Shown here: positions 16,899 through 24,585 of the stretch, piece after piece
Layout of the letters: the number at the start of each line of letters is the position of its first letter
How positions within the stretch are numbered: position 1 is the first letter of the stretch
Assembly: GCF_003584645.1 (NCBI RefSeq)
Contig: NZ_AP017928.1
Span: forward strand, 5,841,501-5,905,500
Length of the DNA stretch: 64,000 nucleotides
Origin: Methylocaldum marinum
GTDB taxonomy: Bacteria; Pseudomonadota; Gammaproteobacteria; Methylococcales; Methylococcaceae
Direction of reading: 5' to 3'
Position numbers and translations under genes: made by a program
Notes under the pieces: model-generated
What the model saw: only the letters and a program-made list of their open reading frames with translations
The model's database searches: none
Told to the model about the DNA's origin: nothing

Positions 16899-17327
16899 CT
16901 AAGGTTGGTTGCGTAGAAAATCGGCAGTTTTGAAAAAAGAGGCGGAAAGCTGAGCGCGTAATTCGGTGTCGGAGACCAGTTCAGACAGCGCCCGGTTCAT
17001 GCACGCCATCCACGCGTCGCGGGCGGCCGTATCGATAGGGAAGGGCAGATGCTTCTGCCGGAGCCGCGGCGGACCGAGGCGTTCGGCATAAAGCGGAGGC
17101 CCGCCTAGCCAGCCCGATAGAAACAGGAACAGCTTTTCCTTGGACGACGTTAGGTCCGTGGGATGCATCGCCCGAATGGCACGCGCTTCCGGAAGCTCGT
17201 CCATCAACTGGTAGAAACGCTCGACCAGTCGGCGTACGGCCTCCTCGCCGCCGATCCGGCGGTAGTGAGGATTATCGACCGACGCCGGAAGCGTAACTGC
17301 GGTCGGAGGTGTAGGAGACTGTTTCAC
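16899..17327 (-). CDS. Group II truncated haemoglobin (TrHbO-like)
   Basis: A 142-residue globin-fold protein. It has HYRRIGGEEAVRRLVERFY at the N-terminal helix, LFLFLSGWLGGPPLYAERLG in helices E-F, and RLRQKHLPFPI, which gives the proximal His F8. DAWMACMNRAL supplies the Trp at G8 typical of group II. It would bind haem and O2 or NO, so oxygen or NO scavenging near nitrogenase is likely. The start is taken as GTG 17327, which overlaps the stop of the receiver gene as GTGA; an in-frame ATG at 17447 would add 40 low-complexity residues lying inside the receiver gene and is less likely. Confidence 0.87.
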   Translation of the reverse strand: MKQSPTPPTAVTLPASVDNPHYRRIGGEEAVRRLVERFYQLMDELPEARAIRAMHPTDLTSSKEKLFLFLSGWLGGPPLYAERLGPPRLRQKHLPFPIDTAARDAWMACMNRALSELVSDTELRAQLSASFFKTADFLRNQP

Positions 17328-17749
17328 ACGACTTGAACCGGAATGCTCAGTTTCACCTTCCGTCCCAGCTGCGCATCGACCTTTTGCCGGGTTTTTTCGA
17401 TGGTCAGTGGTTTCGGCAGGATGGAATTCACGCCGTTCTTCAGACATTCCTTCGCAAGAGGGTCGGTTGCGGAATCCGCGACCAGGATGATCTTGAGGTC
17501 GGTAATTTTCGAGCGGATGTCCGCCAGCACTTCTATGCCTTTTTCCTGCACGATACCGATGCCTAACAGCAGGACATCGGGTTTCCAGTCCTTCGCCTTG
17601 ACGTAAGCGGCTTCCAGGCTGGACAACTCGTGCGTCTCGATTTCGTCGTGAAGCATGAACTGCAGGGCTGCGCTGGTGATTTCGTCGCTGTCGACGACGA
17701 ACACGCGTCTTTGGTCGACAGCCCTTTCTGTGTCTACACCGATCTGCAT
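17324..17749 (-). CDS. Degenerate response-regulator receiver protein
   Basis: A 141-residue single receiver domain: RRVFVVDSDEITSAALQFML gives the acidic pocket, and SILPKPL gives the conserved Lys. However, the phosphorylation-site strand reads PDVLLLGIGI where receivers have an Asp after LLL, so the acceptor is Gly. The Thr/Ser switch position (ILVADSA) is also altered. It is probably a phosphorylation-independent pseudo-receiver that acts through protein contacts. It has no output domain. It is the first gene of the leftward nif/dra series, preceded by a sigma-54 promoter on the same strand, so NifA should switch it on together with nifHDK. Confidence 0.82.
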   Translation of the reverse strand: MQIGVDTERAVDQRRVFVVDSDEITSAALQFMLHDEIETHELSSLEAAYVKAKDWKPDVLLLGIGIVQEKGIEVLADIRSKITDLKIILVADSATDPLAKECLKNGVNSILPKPLTIEKTRQKVDAQLGRKVKLSIPVQVV

Positions 17750-17803
17750 GGGCTACTCCTAGAGGTGTATTGGATCGACCGCGCCGAAACCGGGAAAAAC
17801 ATT

Positions 17804-17830
17804 AGGTTCGCGTTCTTGGAACGCGAACCT
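17804..17830. promoter_or_regulatory. Perfect 12-bp hairpin in the leader of the leftward operon
   Basis: AGGTTCGCGTTC, loop TTG, GAACGCGAACCT: a perfect 12-bp stem. Read leftward it is followed within five bases by TTTTT, so it looks like a weak intrinsic terminator or attenuator about 55 bp before the receiver ATG, inside the leader expected from the sigma-54 promoter at 17864-17879. A second small inverted repeat, CTCGCG/CGCGAG, lies at 17838-17856. Confidence 0.6.
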
Positions 17831-17863
17831 TCCCCGGCTCGCGCGAGTTACGCGAGATTTAAA

Positions 17864-17879
17864 GCAAGCTTTGTTCCAA
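17864..17879 (-). promoter_or_regulatory. Sigma-54 promoter for the leftward receiver-globin-dra series
   Basis: On the minus strand the bases read TTGGAACAAAGCTTGC followed by T, matching the sigma-54 pattern TGGCAC-N5-TTGCW with one change in the -24 box. The GG and GC dinucleotides are exactly 10 bases apart. It lies about 115 bp before the receiver start. The three NifA-type sites lie just upstream at suitable distance (centres about 60-130 bp from the -24 box). Confidence 0.7.
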
Positions 17880-17925
17880 CTGCATGGGTGCGGATGGTAA
17901 AGGCGGAAGTGGCTGATTTTCCGCT

Positions 17926-18012
17926 TGTCGTCCTACGGACAAAGATTTGGAGGCACGGAAAAAGGTTTGTACCGTTCCTTACAAACCGTATGGTTTTGTT
18001 CGGTTATTAACA
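17926..18012. promoter_or_regulatory. Three perfect NifA upstream activator sites (TGT-N10-ACA)
   Basis: TGT-N10-ACA occurs exactly at 17926-17941, 17968-17983 and 17997-18012. They lie between the leftward sigma-54 promoter (17864-17879) and the rightward one (18103-18117). The distances to the nifH -24 box are about 170, 128 and 99 bp from the site centres. Spacings between the sites are 42 and 29 bp, close to four and three helical turns, so NifA dimers could lie on one face of the DNA. Confidence 0.85.
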
Positions 18013-18102
18013 TGCAAAAAGTGCGGGTAAAGTCGCGACAAATCCGGATGGTCTGACATTTTGATCCTTTAAAACAAGCACATATCGGAGGGCGTACGCC
18101 TC

Positions 18103-18117
18103 TGGCACAGTCGTTGC
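18103..18117 (+). promoter_or_regulatory. Sigma-54 promoter of nifHDK
   Basis: TGGCAC-AGTCG-TTGC is a perfect match to the sigma-54 -24/-12 consensus. The expected transcription start is near 18129, giving a leader of about 150 bases before nifH. NifA-type sites lie upstream. The leader holds an A/G-rich stretch near 18170-18190 and no open reading frame of note. Confidence 0.93.
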
Positions 18118-18280
18118 CTGTTAGGCTTCGACCAGTACTCGTCCATTCACCGAAAGAAACGGTGGGCGGAAGAAGAAAAAAAAGAAAAGCTCGCCGCGTT
18201 CGAGCCCAACATTTTTTCTTTCGGCGGAATTGCTGGCCAAAGAGGTTCTATCGATCAACGTAATTGACTGGAGATTGATC

Positions 18281-19162
18281 ATGTCAGATTTAAGACAAAT
18301 CGCTTTTTACGGGAAAGGCGGCATCGGCAAATCCACCACCTCCCAGAACACCCTGGCAGCTCTGGCCGAAATGGGTCAGCGCATCCTCATCGTAGGCTGC
18401 GATCCGAAGGCTGACTCCACCCGTCTGATCCTTCACTCCAAGGCGCAGGATACCATCCTCAGCCTGGCCGCTAGTGCCGGCAGCGTGGAAGACCTCGAGC
18501 TCGAGGACGTAATGAAAGTCGGCTATCGCGACATCCGTTGCGTTGAATCGGGTGGTCCGGAGCCGGGCGTCGGCTGCGCAGGTCGTGGTGTTATCACCTC
18601 CATCAACTTCCTGGAGGAAGAAGGCGCCTACGAGGACATCGACTACGTTTCTTATGACGTACTCGGCGACGTGGTCTGCGGTGGTTTCGCTATGCCCATT
18701 CGCGAAAATAAGGCGCAGGAAATCTACATCGTAATGTCCGGCGAAATGATGGCCATGTACGCTGCCAACAACATTTCCAAGGGCATTCTGAAATACGCCA
18801 ACTCGGGCGGCGTACGTTTGGGCGGCTTGGTCTGCAACGAACGTCAAACCGACAAGGAGCTGGAGCTGGCTGAAGCGCTGGCTGAGAAACTCGGCACCAA
18901 GCTGATCCACTTCGTTCCGCGTGACAACATCGTGCAGCACGCCGAACTCCGCCGTATGACTGTTATGGAATACGCCCCGGATTCGAAGCAGGCCAACGAG
19001 TACCGTCAGCTGGCCAACAAGGTCCACAACAACTCCGGCCAGGGCATCATCCCGACCCCGATCACCATGGACGAGCTCGAAGATCTGTTGATGGCTCACG
19101 GCATCATGAAGCAGGTCGACGAGTCGCAAGTCGGCAAGACCGCGGCTGAGTTGGCGGCCTAA
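18281..19162 (+). CDS. nifH: Nitrogenase iron protein NifH
   Basis: A 293-residue dinitrogenase reductase that delivers electrons to NifDK with MgATP hydrolysis and also takes part in P-cluster and FeMo-co maturation. Visible are the P-loop GKGGIGKST (residues 11-19), the cluster ligands Cys99 (GVGCAGRG) and Cys133 (DVVCGGFAMP), and Arg102, the residue ADP-ribosylated by DraT. The ATG at 18281 is chosen over an open frame from 18230 because homology begins with MSDLRQIAFYG. The sigma-54 promoter and NifA sites upstream make it the first gene of the operon. Confidence 0.99.
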   Translation: MSDLRQIAFYGKGGIGKSTTSQNTLAALAEMGQRILIVGCDPKADSTRLILHSKAQDTILSLAASAGSVEDLELEDVMKVGYRDIRCVESGGPEPGVGCAGRGVITSINFLEEEGAYEDIDYVSYDVLGDVVCGGFAMPIRENKAQEIYIVMSGEMMAMYAANNISKGILKYANSGGVRLGGLVCNERQTDKELELAEALAEKLGTKLIHFVPRDNIVQHAELRRMTVMEYAPDSKQANEYRQLANKVHNNSGQGIIPTPITMDELEDLLMAHGIMKQVDESQVGKTAAELAA

Positions 19163-19318
19163 ACGGATGTAAGGGGCGCGTGGAGCCGGGAGGGGCGGTG
19201 ACGAAGGAACCGCTTCGCCTCGCGATAAATGCGGTTCGCGACGTTTGCCGCATCCTCCGGCGCCACGCTTCCCCTCCTTCATGCGTCATTCATTCAACTA
19301 TCGTATCTGGAGAGCAAA
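19163..19318. repeat. nifH-nifD spacer with repeat-like hairpins
   Basis: A 156-bp gap without a gene. It contains ATGCGG-N13-CCGCAT (19229-19253), related to the palindrome at 13680-13706, and longer complementary arms GGAGGGG (19189-19195) and CCCCTCC (19271-19277). The structures could protect the 3' end of nifH mRNA and reduce read-through to nifDK, as reported for other diazotrophs (inference). Confidence 0.55.
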
Positions 19319-20788
19319 ATGAGCCTCACAGTTGAGCAAACCAAACAGAGAAACAAGGAACTCATCAGCGAGGTCCTGTCGGTCTACCCGGAAAAGACCG
19401 CAAAACGGCGCGCCAAGCACCTAGGCACTTTTGAAGAAGGCAAGCCCGACTGCGGGGTGAAATCCAACGTCAAATCGATTCCGGGTGTCATGACCATTCG
19501 CGGCTGCGCATACGCCGGCTCCAAAGGTGTGGTCTGGGGTCCGATCAAGGACATGATCCACATCAGTCACGGCCCGGTAGGCTGCGGCCAGTATTCCTGG
19601 GCTTCGCGCCGTAACTACTACATCGGTACGACCGGTATCGACACCTTCGTCACGATGCAGTTCACCTCGGACTTCCAGGAGAAGGACATCGTCTTCGGCG
19701 GCGACAAGAAGCTGGAGAAAATCATCGACGAGATCGAGGAACTGTTCCCGCTGAACCACGGCATCACCGTTCAGTCCGAGTGCCCGATCGGTCTCATCGG
19801 CGACGACATCGAAGCGGTATCGAAGAAAAAGTCCAAGGAATACGAAGGCAAGACCATCGTTCCGGTTCGCTGCGAAGGTTTCCGCGGCGTGTCGCAGTCC
19901 CTGGGCCACCACATCGCCAACGACTCGATCCGCGACTGGGTGTTCGACAAGGCCGGCGACAAGCATCCCGAGTTCATAACCACGCCGTACGACGTATCCA
20001 TCATCGGCGACTACAACATCGGCGGCGATGCCTGGGCTTCCCGTATTCTTCTCGAGGAAATGGGCCTGCGCGTCATCGCTCAGTGGTCCGGCGACGGTTC
20101 TCTGGCCGAGTTGGAAAACACCCCCAAGGCCAAACTGAACGTGCTGCATTGCTACCGTTCGATGAACTACATCTCGCGCCACATGGAAGAGAAGTACGGG
20201 ATTCCGTGGGTGGAATACAACTTCTTCGGCCCGACCAAGATCGAGGAGTCTCTGCGCAATATCGCCAGCCACTTCGACGACAAGATCAAGGAAGGTGCGG
20301 AGCGCGTCATCGCGAAGTACCGTCCGCTGATGGATGCGGTCATCGCGAAATATCGCCCGCGTCTTGAAGGCAAAAAGGTCATGTTGTTCGTCGGTGGTCT
20401 GCGTCCTCGCCACGTCATCGGCGCTTATGAAGATCTCGGCATGGAGATCGTCGGCACCGGCTACGAGTTCGGCCACAACGACGACTATCAGCGTACCACT
20501 CATTATGTCAAGGACGGCACGCTGATCTATGACGACGTGACCGGTTTCGAGTTCGAGCAATTCGTCGAAGCGATCCAGCCGGACCTCGTCGGTTCGGGCA
20601 TCAAGGAAAAGTACGTCTTCCAGAAGATGGGCGTACCGTTCCGTCAGATGCACTCTTGGGATTATTCGGGTCCTTACCACGGCTATGACGGCTTCGCGAT
20701 CTTCGCTCGTGACATGGACATGGCGATCAACAATCCGGTCTGGGGCTTGGCCAAAACCCCGTGGAAGCGCACCGAAGCGGAGGCCTAA
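19319..20788 (+). CDS. nifD: Nitrogenase molybdenum-iron protein alpha chain NifD
   Basis: A 489-residue catalytic subunit holding FeMo-co. P-cluster cysteines are visible at about 63 (RGCAYAGSKG), 89 (GPVGCGQYSW) and 155 (SECPIGLIGDD). The FeMo-co ligands are the Cys in VLHCYRSMNY and the His in MHSWDYSGPYHG, and the substrate-path His is in LGHHIANDS. The ATG at 19319 has GGAGAG just upstream. The length and motifs fit a group I Mo-nitrogenase. Confidence 0.99.
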   Translation: MSLTVEQTKQRNKELISEVLSVYPEKTAKRRAKHLGTFEEGKPDCGVKSNVKSIPGVMTIRGCAYAGSKGVVWGPIKDMIHISHGPVGCGQYSWASRRNYYIGTTGIDTFVTMQFTSDFQEKDIVFGGDKKLEKIIDEIEELFPLNHGITVQSECPIGLIGDDIEAVSKKKSKEYEGKTIVPVRCEGFRGVSQSLGHHIANDSIRDWVFDKAGDKHPEFITTPYDVSIIGDYNIGGDAWASRILLEEMGLRVIAQWSGDGSLAELENTPKAKLNVLHCYRSMNYISRHMEEKYGIPWVEYNFFGPTKIEESLRNIASHFDDKIKEGAERVIAKYRPLMDAVIAKYRPRLEGKKVMLFVGGLRPRHVIGAYEDLGMEIVGTGYEFGHNDDYQRTTHYVKDGTLIYDDVTGFEFEQFVEAIQPDLVGSGIKEKYVFQKMGVPFRQMHSWDYSGPYHGYDGFAIFARDMDMAINNPVWGLAKTPWKRTEAEA

Positions 20789-20804
20789 TCCGGATTGAAG
20801 ATGC

Positions 20805-20861
20805 GTAGGGTGCGCCGCGCCGCACCAGCCAGACTGATTCGGTGCGCTCGTCGCACCCTAC
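20805..20861. repeat. 57-bp palindromic element between nifD and nifK
   Basis: Bounded by GTAGGGTGCG (20805-20814) and its exact complement CGCACCCTAC (20852-20861). It has an inner GGTGCG (20841-20846) related to the arms. It is typical of REP/MITE-type repeats with TAGGGTGCG ends. It fills most of the nifD-nifK gap and could form a long hairpin in the operon mRNA. Confidence 0.75.
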
Positions 20862-20884
20862 AACCGCAACTTTGGAGTTAAACC

Positions 20885-22444
20885 ATGAGCCAGAATGCAG
20901 AAAAGGTGCTCGATCACTTCAACCTGTTCCGCCAACCGGAATATGTGGAATTGTTCGAGAACAAAAAGAAAGAGTTCGAGTTTGCCGAATCCGACGACAA
21001 GGTCGAAGAGGTAAAGGAATGGGCCAAGACCTGGGAATACCGGGAAAAGAACTTCGCTCGCGAAGCGCTCACCGTCAACCCGGCCAAAGCATGCCAGCCC
21101 CTTGGAGCGGTGTTCGCCGCGGTAGGTTTTGAGGGGACCATTCCTTTCGTTCACGGTTCGCAGGGTTGCGTCGCCTACTACCGCAGTCATTTCAGCCGCC
21201 ATTTCAAGGAGCCTTCGTCCTGTGTATCTTCGTCCATGACCGAGGATGCAGCGGTATTCGGGGGCTTGAGCAATATGGTCGACGGCTTGGCGAACACGTA
21301 CAACATGTACCAGCCGAAGATGATCTCGGTATCGACCACCTGCATGGCGGAAGTGATCGGCGACGATCTCAACGCCTTCATCAAGACCGCAAAGGAAAAG
21401 GGCAGCCTTCCGGCTGAATTCGATGTTCCCTTTGCGCATACCCCGGCCTTCGTCGGCAGCCACATCACCGGCTACGACAATGTGCTCAAGGGCATCCTGT
21501 GGCACTTCTGGGACGGCAAGGCCGGTACCACCGAAGCCATGACCCGGGTTCCCAACGAGAAGATCAACTTCATCGGTGGTTTCGACGGCTACACCGTAGG
21601 CAACCTCCGCGAAGTCAAACGCATTTTCGATCTGATGGGTGTGGAATACACCATTCTCGCCGACAACAGCGACGTTTGGGATACGCCCACCGATGGCACT
21701 TTCCGCATGTACGACGGCGGCACCACTCTGGAAGAAACCGCTAACGCTCTGCATGCCAAAGCAACCATTTCCATGCAGGAATACTGCACGGAAAAGACTC
21801 TGCCCTTGATTGCGGAGCATGGCCAGGAAACCATCGCGTTCAATCACCCTATCGGCGTGAAGGCAACCGACCAATTCCTGATGGAAGTTTCGCGCATTAC
21901 GGGTAAACCGATTCCGGAAGCACTGGAAAAGGAGCGCGGCCGTTTGGTTGACGCCATCGCCGACTCTACTGCGCATATCCATGGTCAAAAGTTCGCTATC
22001 TACGGCGATCCGGATCTCTGCATGGGCTTGGCCGGCTTCCTGTTGGAGTTGGGCGCCGAACCCACCCACGTCCTGGCCACCAACGGTAACAAGGCTTGGG
22101 AAAAGAAGATGCAAGAGCTGTTCGATTCTTCGCCCTTCGGCAAGAATTGCCATGCGTATCCTGGTAAGGACCTGTGGCACATGCGCTCGCTGCTCTTCAC
22201 CGAGCCGGTCGATTTTCTGATCGGCAACACCTACGGCAAATACCTCGAGCGCGATACCGGAACCCCCCTGATCCGTATCGGCTTCCCGGTATTCGACCGT
22301 CACCACCATCACCGTTACCCGGTATGGGGCTACCAGGGTGCGATGAACGTTCTGGTCTGGATGCTCGACAAGATCTTCGACGAAATGGACAAGAACACCA
22401 TCGTCCCGGCGAAAACCGACTACAGCTACGACATCATCCGCTAA
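20885..22444 (+). CDS. nifK: Nitrogenase molybdenum-iron protein beta chain NifK
   Basis: A 519-residue subunit forming the alpha2beta2 MoFe protein with NifD. P-cluster ligands are Cys70 (AKACQPLGAV), Cys95 (GSQGCVAYY) and the Cys of STTCMAEVIGDD (about 153). The N-terminal extension typical of group I NifK is present. GGAGTT is located just before the ATG. It is co-transcribed with nifHD and followed after 67 bp by a FeSII-type ferredoxin. Confidence 0.99.
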   Translation: MSQNAEKVLDHFNLFRQPEYVELFENKKKEFEFAESDDKVEEVKEWAKTWEYREKNFAREALTVNPAKACQPLGAVFAAVGFEGTIPFVHGSQGCVAYYRSHFSRHFKEPSSCVSSSMTEDAAVFGGLSNMVDGLANTYNMYQPKMISVSTTCMAEVIGDDLNAFIKTAKEKGSLPAEFDVPFAHTPAFVGSHITGYDNVLKGILWHFWDGKAGTTEAMTRVPNEKINFIGGFDGYTVGNLREVKRIFDLMGVEYTILADNSDVWDTPTDGTFRMYDGGTTLEETANALHAKATISMQEYCTEKTLPLIAEHGQETIAFNHPIGVKATDQFLMEVSRITGKPIPEALEKERGRLVDAIADSTAHIHGQKFAIYGDPDLCMGLAGFLLELGAEPTHVLATNGNKAWEKKMQELFDSSPFGKNCHAYPGKDLWHMRSLLFTEPVDFLIGNTYGKYLERDTGTPLIRIGFPVFDRHHHHRYPVWGYQGAMNVLVWMLDKIFDEMDKNTIVPAKTDYSYDIIR

Positions 22445-22511
22445 GTCGGCAGGTGGCTGGCGACGGAAGTCCGCCCAGCCACCCTTCTCCACTCAAGTAG
22501 AGGAATTCTAA

Positions 22512-22859
22512 ATGGCAAATGTAACTTTCAGCTCGCCGGCCATGCGTAAGGACGTCACGGTTTACGCAACCGCCGGAGATTGCCATACCCTGCTCGCGGT
22601 CGCGCAGAAAAACAAGGTTCCGATTCACTTCGAATGCGAAAACGGCGAATGCGGTTCCTGTGCGGTGGAAGTATCGGTACTTTCCGGCAAGCTGCCCATG
22701 GGTATGCATCTGACGGAAAAGGAAAAGACCGTGCTCAGGCTGGCCGGAAAGATTACGCGCGAGCAGATCGAGCAAGCCGAGGTGACGGACGAACCGCCAC
22801 CGTGGCGGCTGGCTTGTCAGTACATTGTGCGCGACGAGGACATATTGGTGCGATTCTGA
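22512..22859 (+). CDS. [2Fe-2S] ferredoxin of the Shethna FeSII type
   Basis: A 115-residue plant-type ferredoxin. Ligands are Cys42, Cys47 and Cys50 in ECENGECGSC and Cys102 in RLACQYIVRDED. The whole-length pattern (opening with VTFSSPAM, then GMHLTEKEKTVLRLAGKI, and a C-terminal RLACQ-IV-DED-LV-F) is that of the Azotobacter Shethna protein II. That protein forms an inactive, O2-protected complex with NifH and NifDK. Its place inside the operon between nifK and nifE supports conformational protection here, though electron transfer in cofactor synthesis is an alternative. Confidence 0.87.
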   Translation: MANVTFSSPAMRKDVTVYATAGDCHTLLAVAQKNKVPIHFECENGECGSCAVEVSVLSGKLPMGMHLTEKEKTVLRLAGKITREQIEQAEVTDEPPPWRLACQYIVRDEDILVRF

Positions 22860-22887
22860 GGTTTTTTAAGCCTACGCGGGAGGGGTT

Positions 22888-24576
22888 ATGAGCAGCGTAT
22901 CGAGCAAAATTCAAGATGTTTTCAACGAGCCCGGTTGCGGCAAGAACCAGGGCAAGTCGGAAAAGGAACGCAAGAAAGGCTGCACTAAGCAGTTGCAGCC
23001 CGGCGGCGCGGCCGGCGGATGCGCCTTCGACGGCGCCAAGATCGCGCTGCAGCCCATCACCGACGTAGCTCATTTGGTGCACGGCCCCATCGCCTGCGAA
23101 GGCAACTCATGGGACAACCGTGGTTCCAAATCCTCCGGATCGAATCTCTGGCGCACAGGCTTCACCACCGACATCAACGAAACCGACGTGGTGTTCGGCG
23201 GCGAGAAACGGCTATACAAATCGATCAAGGAAATCATCGAGAAATACGACCCCCCGGCGGTTTTCGTCTATCAAACCTGCGTGCCGGCCATGATAGGCGA
23301 CGACATCGATGCGGTATGCAAGGCGGCCTCGAAGAAATTCGGCAAGCCCGTCGTACCGGTCAATTCGCCGGGGTTCGTCGGTCCCAAGAACCTGGGCAAC
23401 AAACTGGCGGGCGAAGCCATCCTCGACCACGTCATCGGTACCGAGGAGCCGGAGTACACCACGCCCTACGACATCAACATCATTGGTGAATACAACCTGT
23501 CCGGCGAGCTCTGGCAGGTCAAACCGCTGCTCGACGAGCTGGGTATTCGGATTCTGGCCTGCATCTCCGGGGATGCCAAATACCACGACATTGCATCGTC
23601 GCACCGCGCACGCGCCGCGATGATGGTGTGTTCGAAATCCATGATCAACATCGCCCGAAAAATGGAAGAACGGTTTGAGATTCCGTTTTTCGAGGGTTCT
23701 TTCTACGGCATCGGCGATACCAGCGACGCGCTGCGGGAAATCTCCCGCTTGCTGATAGAGCGGGGCGCTCCCGCCGAGCTCATGGAGCGTACCGAAGCCG
23801 TGATCGCCCGCGAGGAAGCACGCGCCTGGGCCGCGATCGAGCCCTACAAAAAACGCCTTACCGGGAAAAAAGTGCTGCTCATTACCGGGGGCGTAAAATC
23901 CTGGTCCGTTGTCGCCGCACTGCAGGAAGCCGGCATGGAACTCGTCGGTACCAGCGTCAAGAAATCCACCAAGGAAGATAAAGAGCGCATCAAGGAACTC
24001 ATGGGGCAGGACGCTCACATGATCGACGACATGAGTCCGCGCGAAATGTACAAGATGCTGAAGGATGCGAAGGCCGACATCATGTTGTCCGGCGGACGCT
24101 CTCAGTTCGTCGCTCTGAAAGCCAAGATGCCTTGGTTGGACATCAACCAGGAACGCCACCACGCCTATATGGGTTACGTCGGTATGGTCGAACTGGTGAA
24201 AGAAATCGACAAGGCTTTGTACAACCCGGTCTGGGAGCAGGTGCGCAAGCGCGCCCCCTGGGAAGAAAAGACCTGGGAAGAGGTGGCCGACGCGGCGATT
24301 GCCGAGGAAGCCGCGGCACTGGCCGCAAATCCCGAACTGGCGCGCGAAAAGCGCCGTTCCACGCCGGTCTGCAAGTGCAAATCGGTGCTGCGGGGCACGA
24401 TCGAGGATGCCATCGTCGAGCACGCCCTATCTACCGCGGAGGCGGTGTCGGAAAAGACCCAGGCCGGTACCGGGTGCGGCAGTTGCATGGGTAAGCTGGA
24501 AAAGATTCTCGAAACCATGGATCACTGGCACCCGAGCCCGTCCGAAAACAAGTCGCAAGCTCAACAGGCTGCATGA
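22888..24576 (+). CDS. nifE: FeMo-co scaffold subunit NifE with a C-terminal BFD-like [2Fe-2S] domain
   Basis: A 562-residue protein. Residues 1 to about 470 are NifE: GCAFDGAKIALQPITDVAHL, HGPIACEGNSW and VYQTCVPAMIGDD supply the cluster ligands, and NifE forms the NifE2N2 scaffold on which FeMo-co is completed. Residues 495-533 add a C-X-C-X32-C-X2-C domain (CKCKSVLRG ... TGCGSCMGKLEKIL), which is the pattern of bacterioferritin-associated ferredoxin and of the central [2Fe-2S] domain of NifU. Classical NifE proteins of about 450-475 residues lack it. The linker between them is Ala/Glu-rich. A private cluster for electron or Fe-S delivery is a reasonable inference. nifN follows after 9 bp. 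Confidence 0.97.
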   Translation: MSSVSSKIQDVFNEPGCGKNQGKSEKERKKGCTKQLQPGGAAGGCAFDGAKIALQPITDVAHLVHGPIACEGNSWDNRGSKSSGSNLWRTGFTTDINETDVVFGGEKRLYKSIKEIIEKYDPPAVFVYQTCVPAMIGDDIDAVCKAASKKFGKPVVPVNSPGFVGPKNLGNKLAGEAILDHVIGTEEPEYTTPYDINIIGEYNLSGELWQVKPLLDELGIRILACISGDAKYHDIASSHRARAAMMVCSKSMINIARKMEERFEIPFFEGSFYGIGDTSDALREISRLLIERGAPAELMERTEAVIAREEARAWAAIEPYKKRLTGKKVLLITGGVKSWSVVAALQEAGMELVGTSVKKSTKEDKERIKELMGQDAHMIDDMSPREMYKMLKDAKADIMLSGGRSQFVALKAKMPWLDINQERHHAYMGYVGMVELVKEIDKALYNPVWEQVRKRAPWEEKTWEEVADAAIAEEAAALAANPELAREKRRSTPVCKCKSVLRGTIEDAIVEHALSTAEAVSEKTQAGTGCGSCMGKLEKILETMDHWHPSPSENKSQAQQAA

Positions 24577-24585
24577 GATAAGCCC

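Noticed and set aside
18290..19282. 330-residue leftward open frame opposite nifH, and similar long frames opposite nifD, nifK, nifE and lon
   Set aside because: They are antisense shadows in GC-rich coding DNA with no homology or ribosome-binding site.
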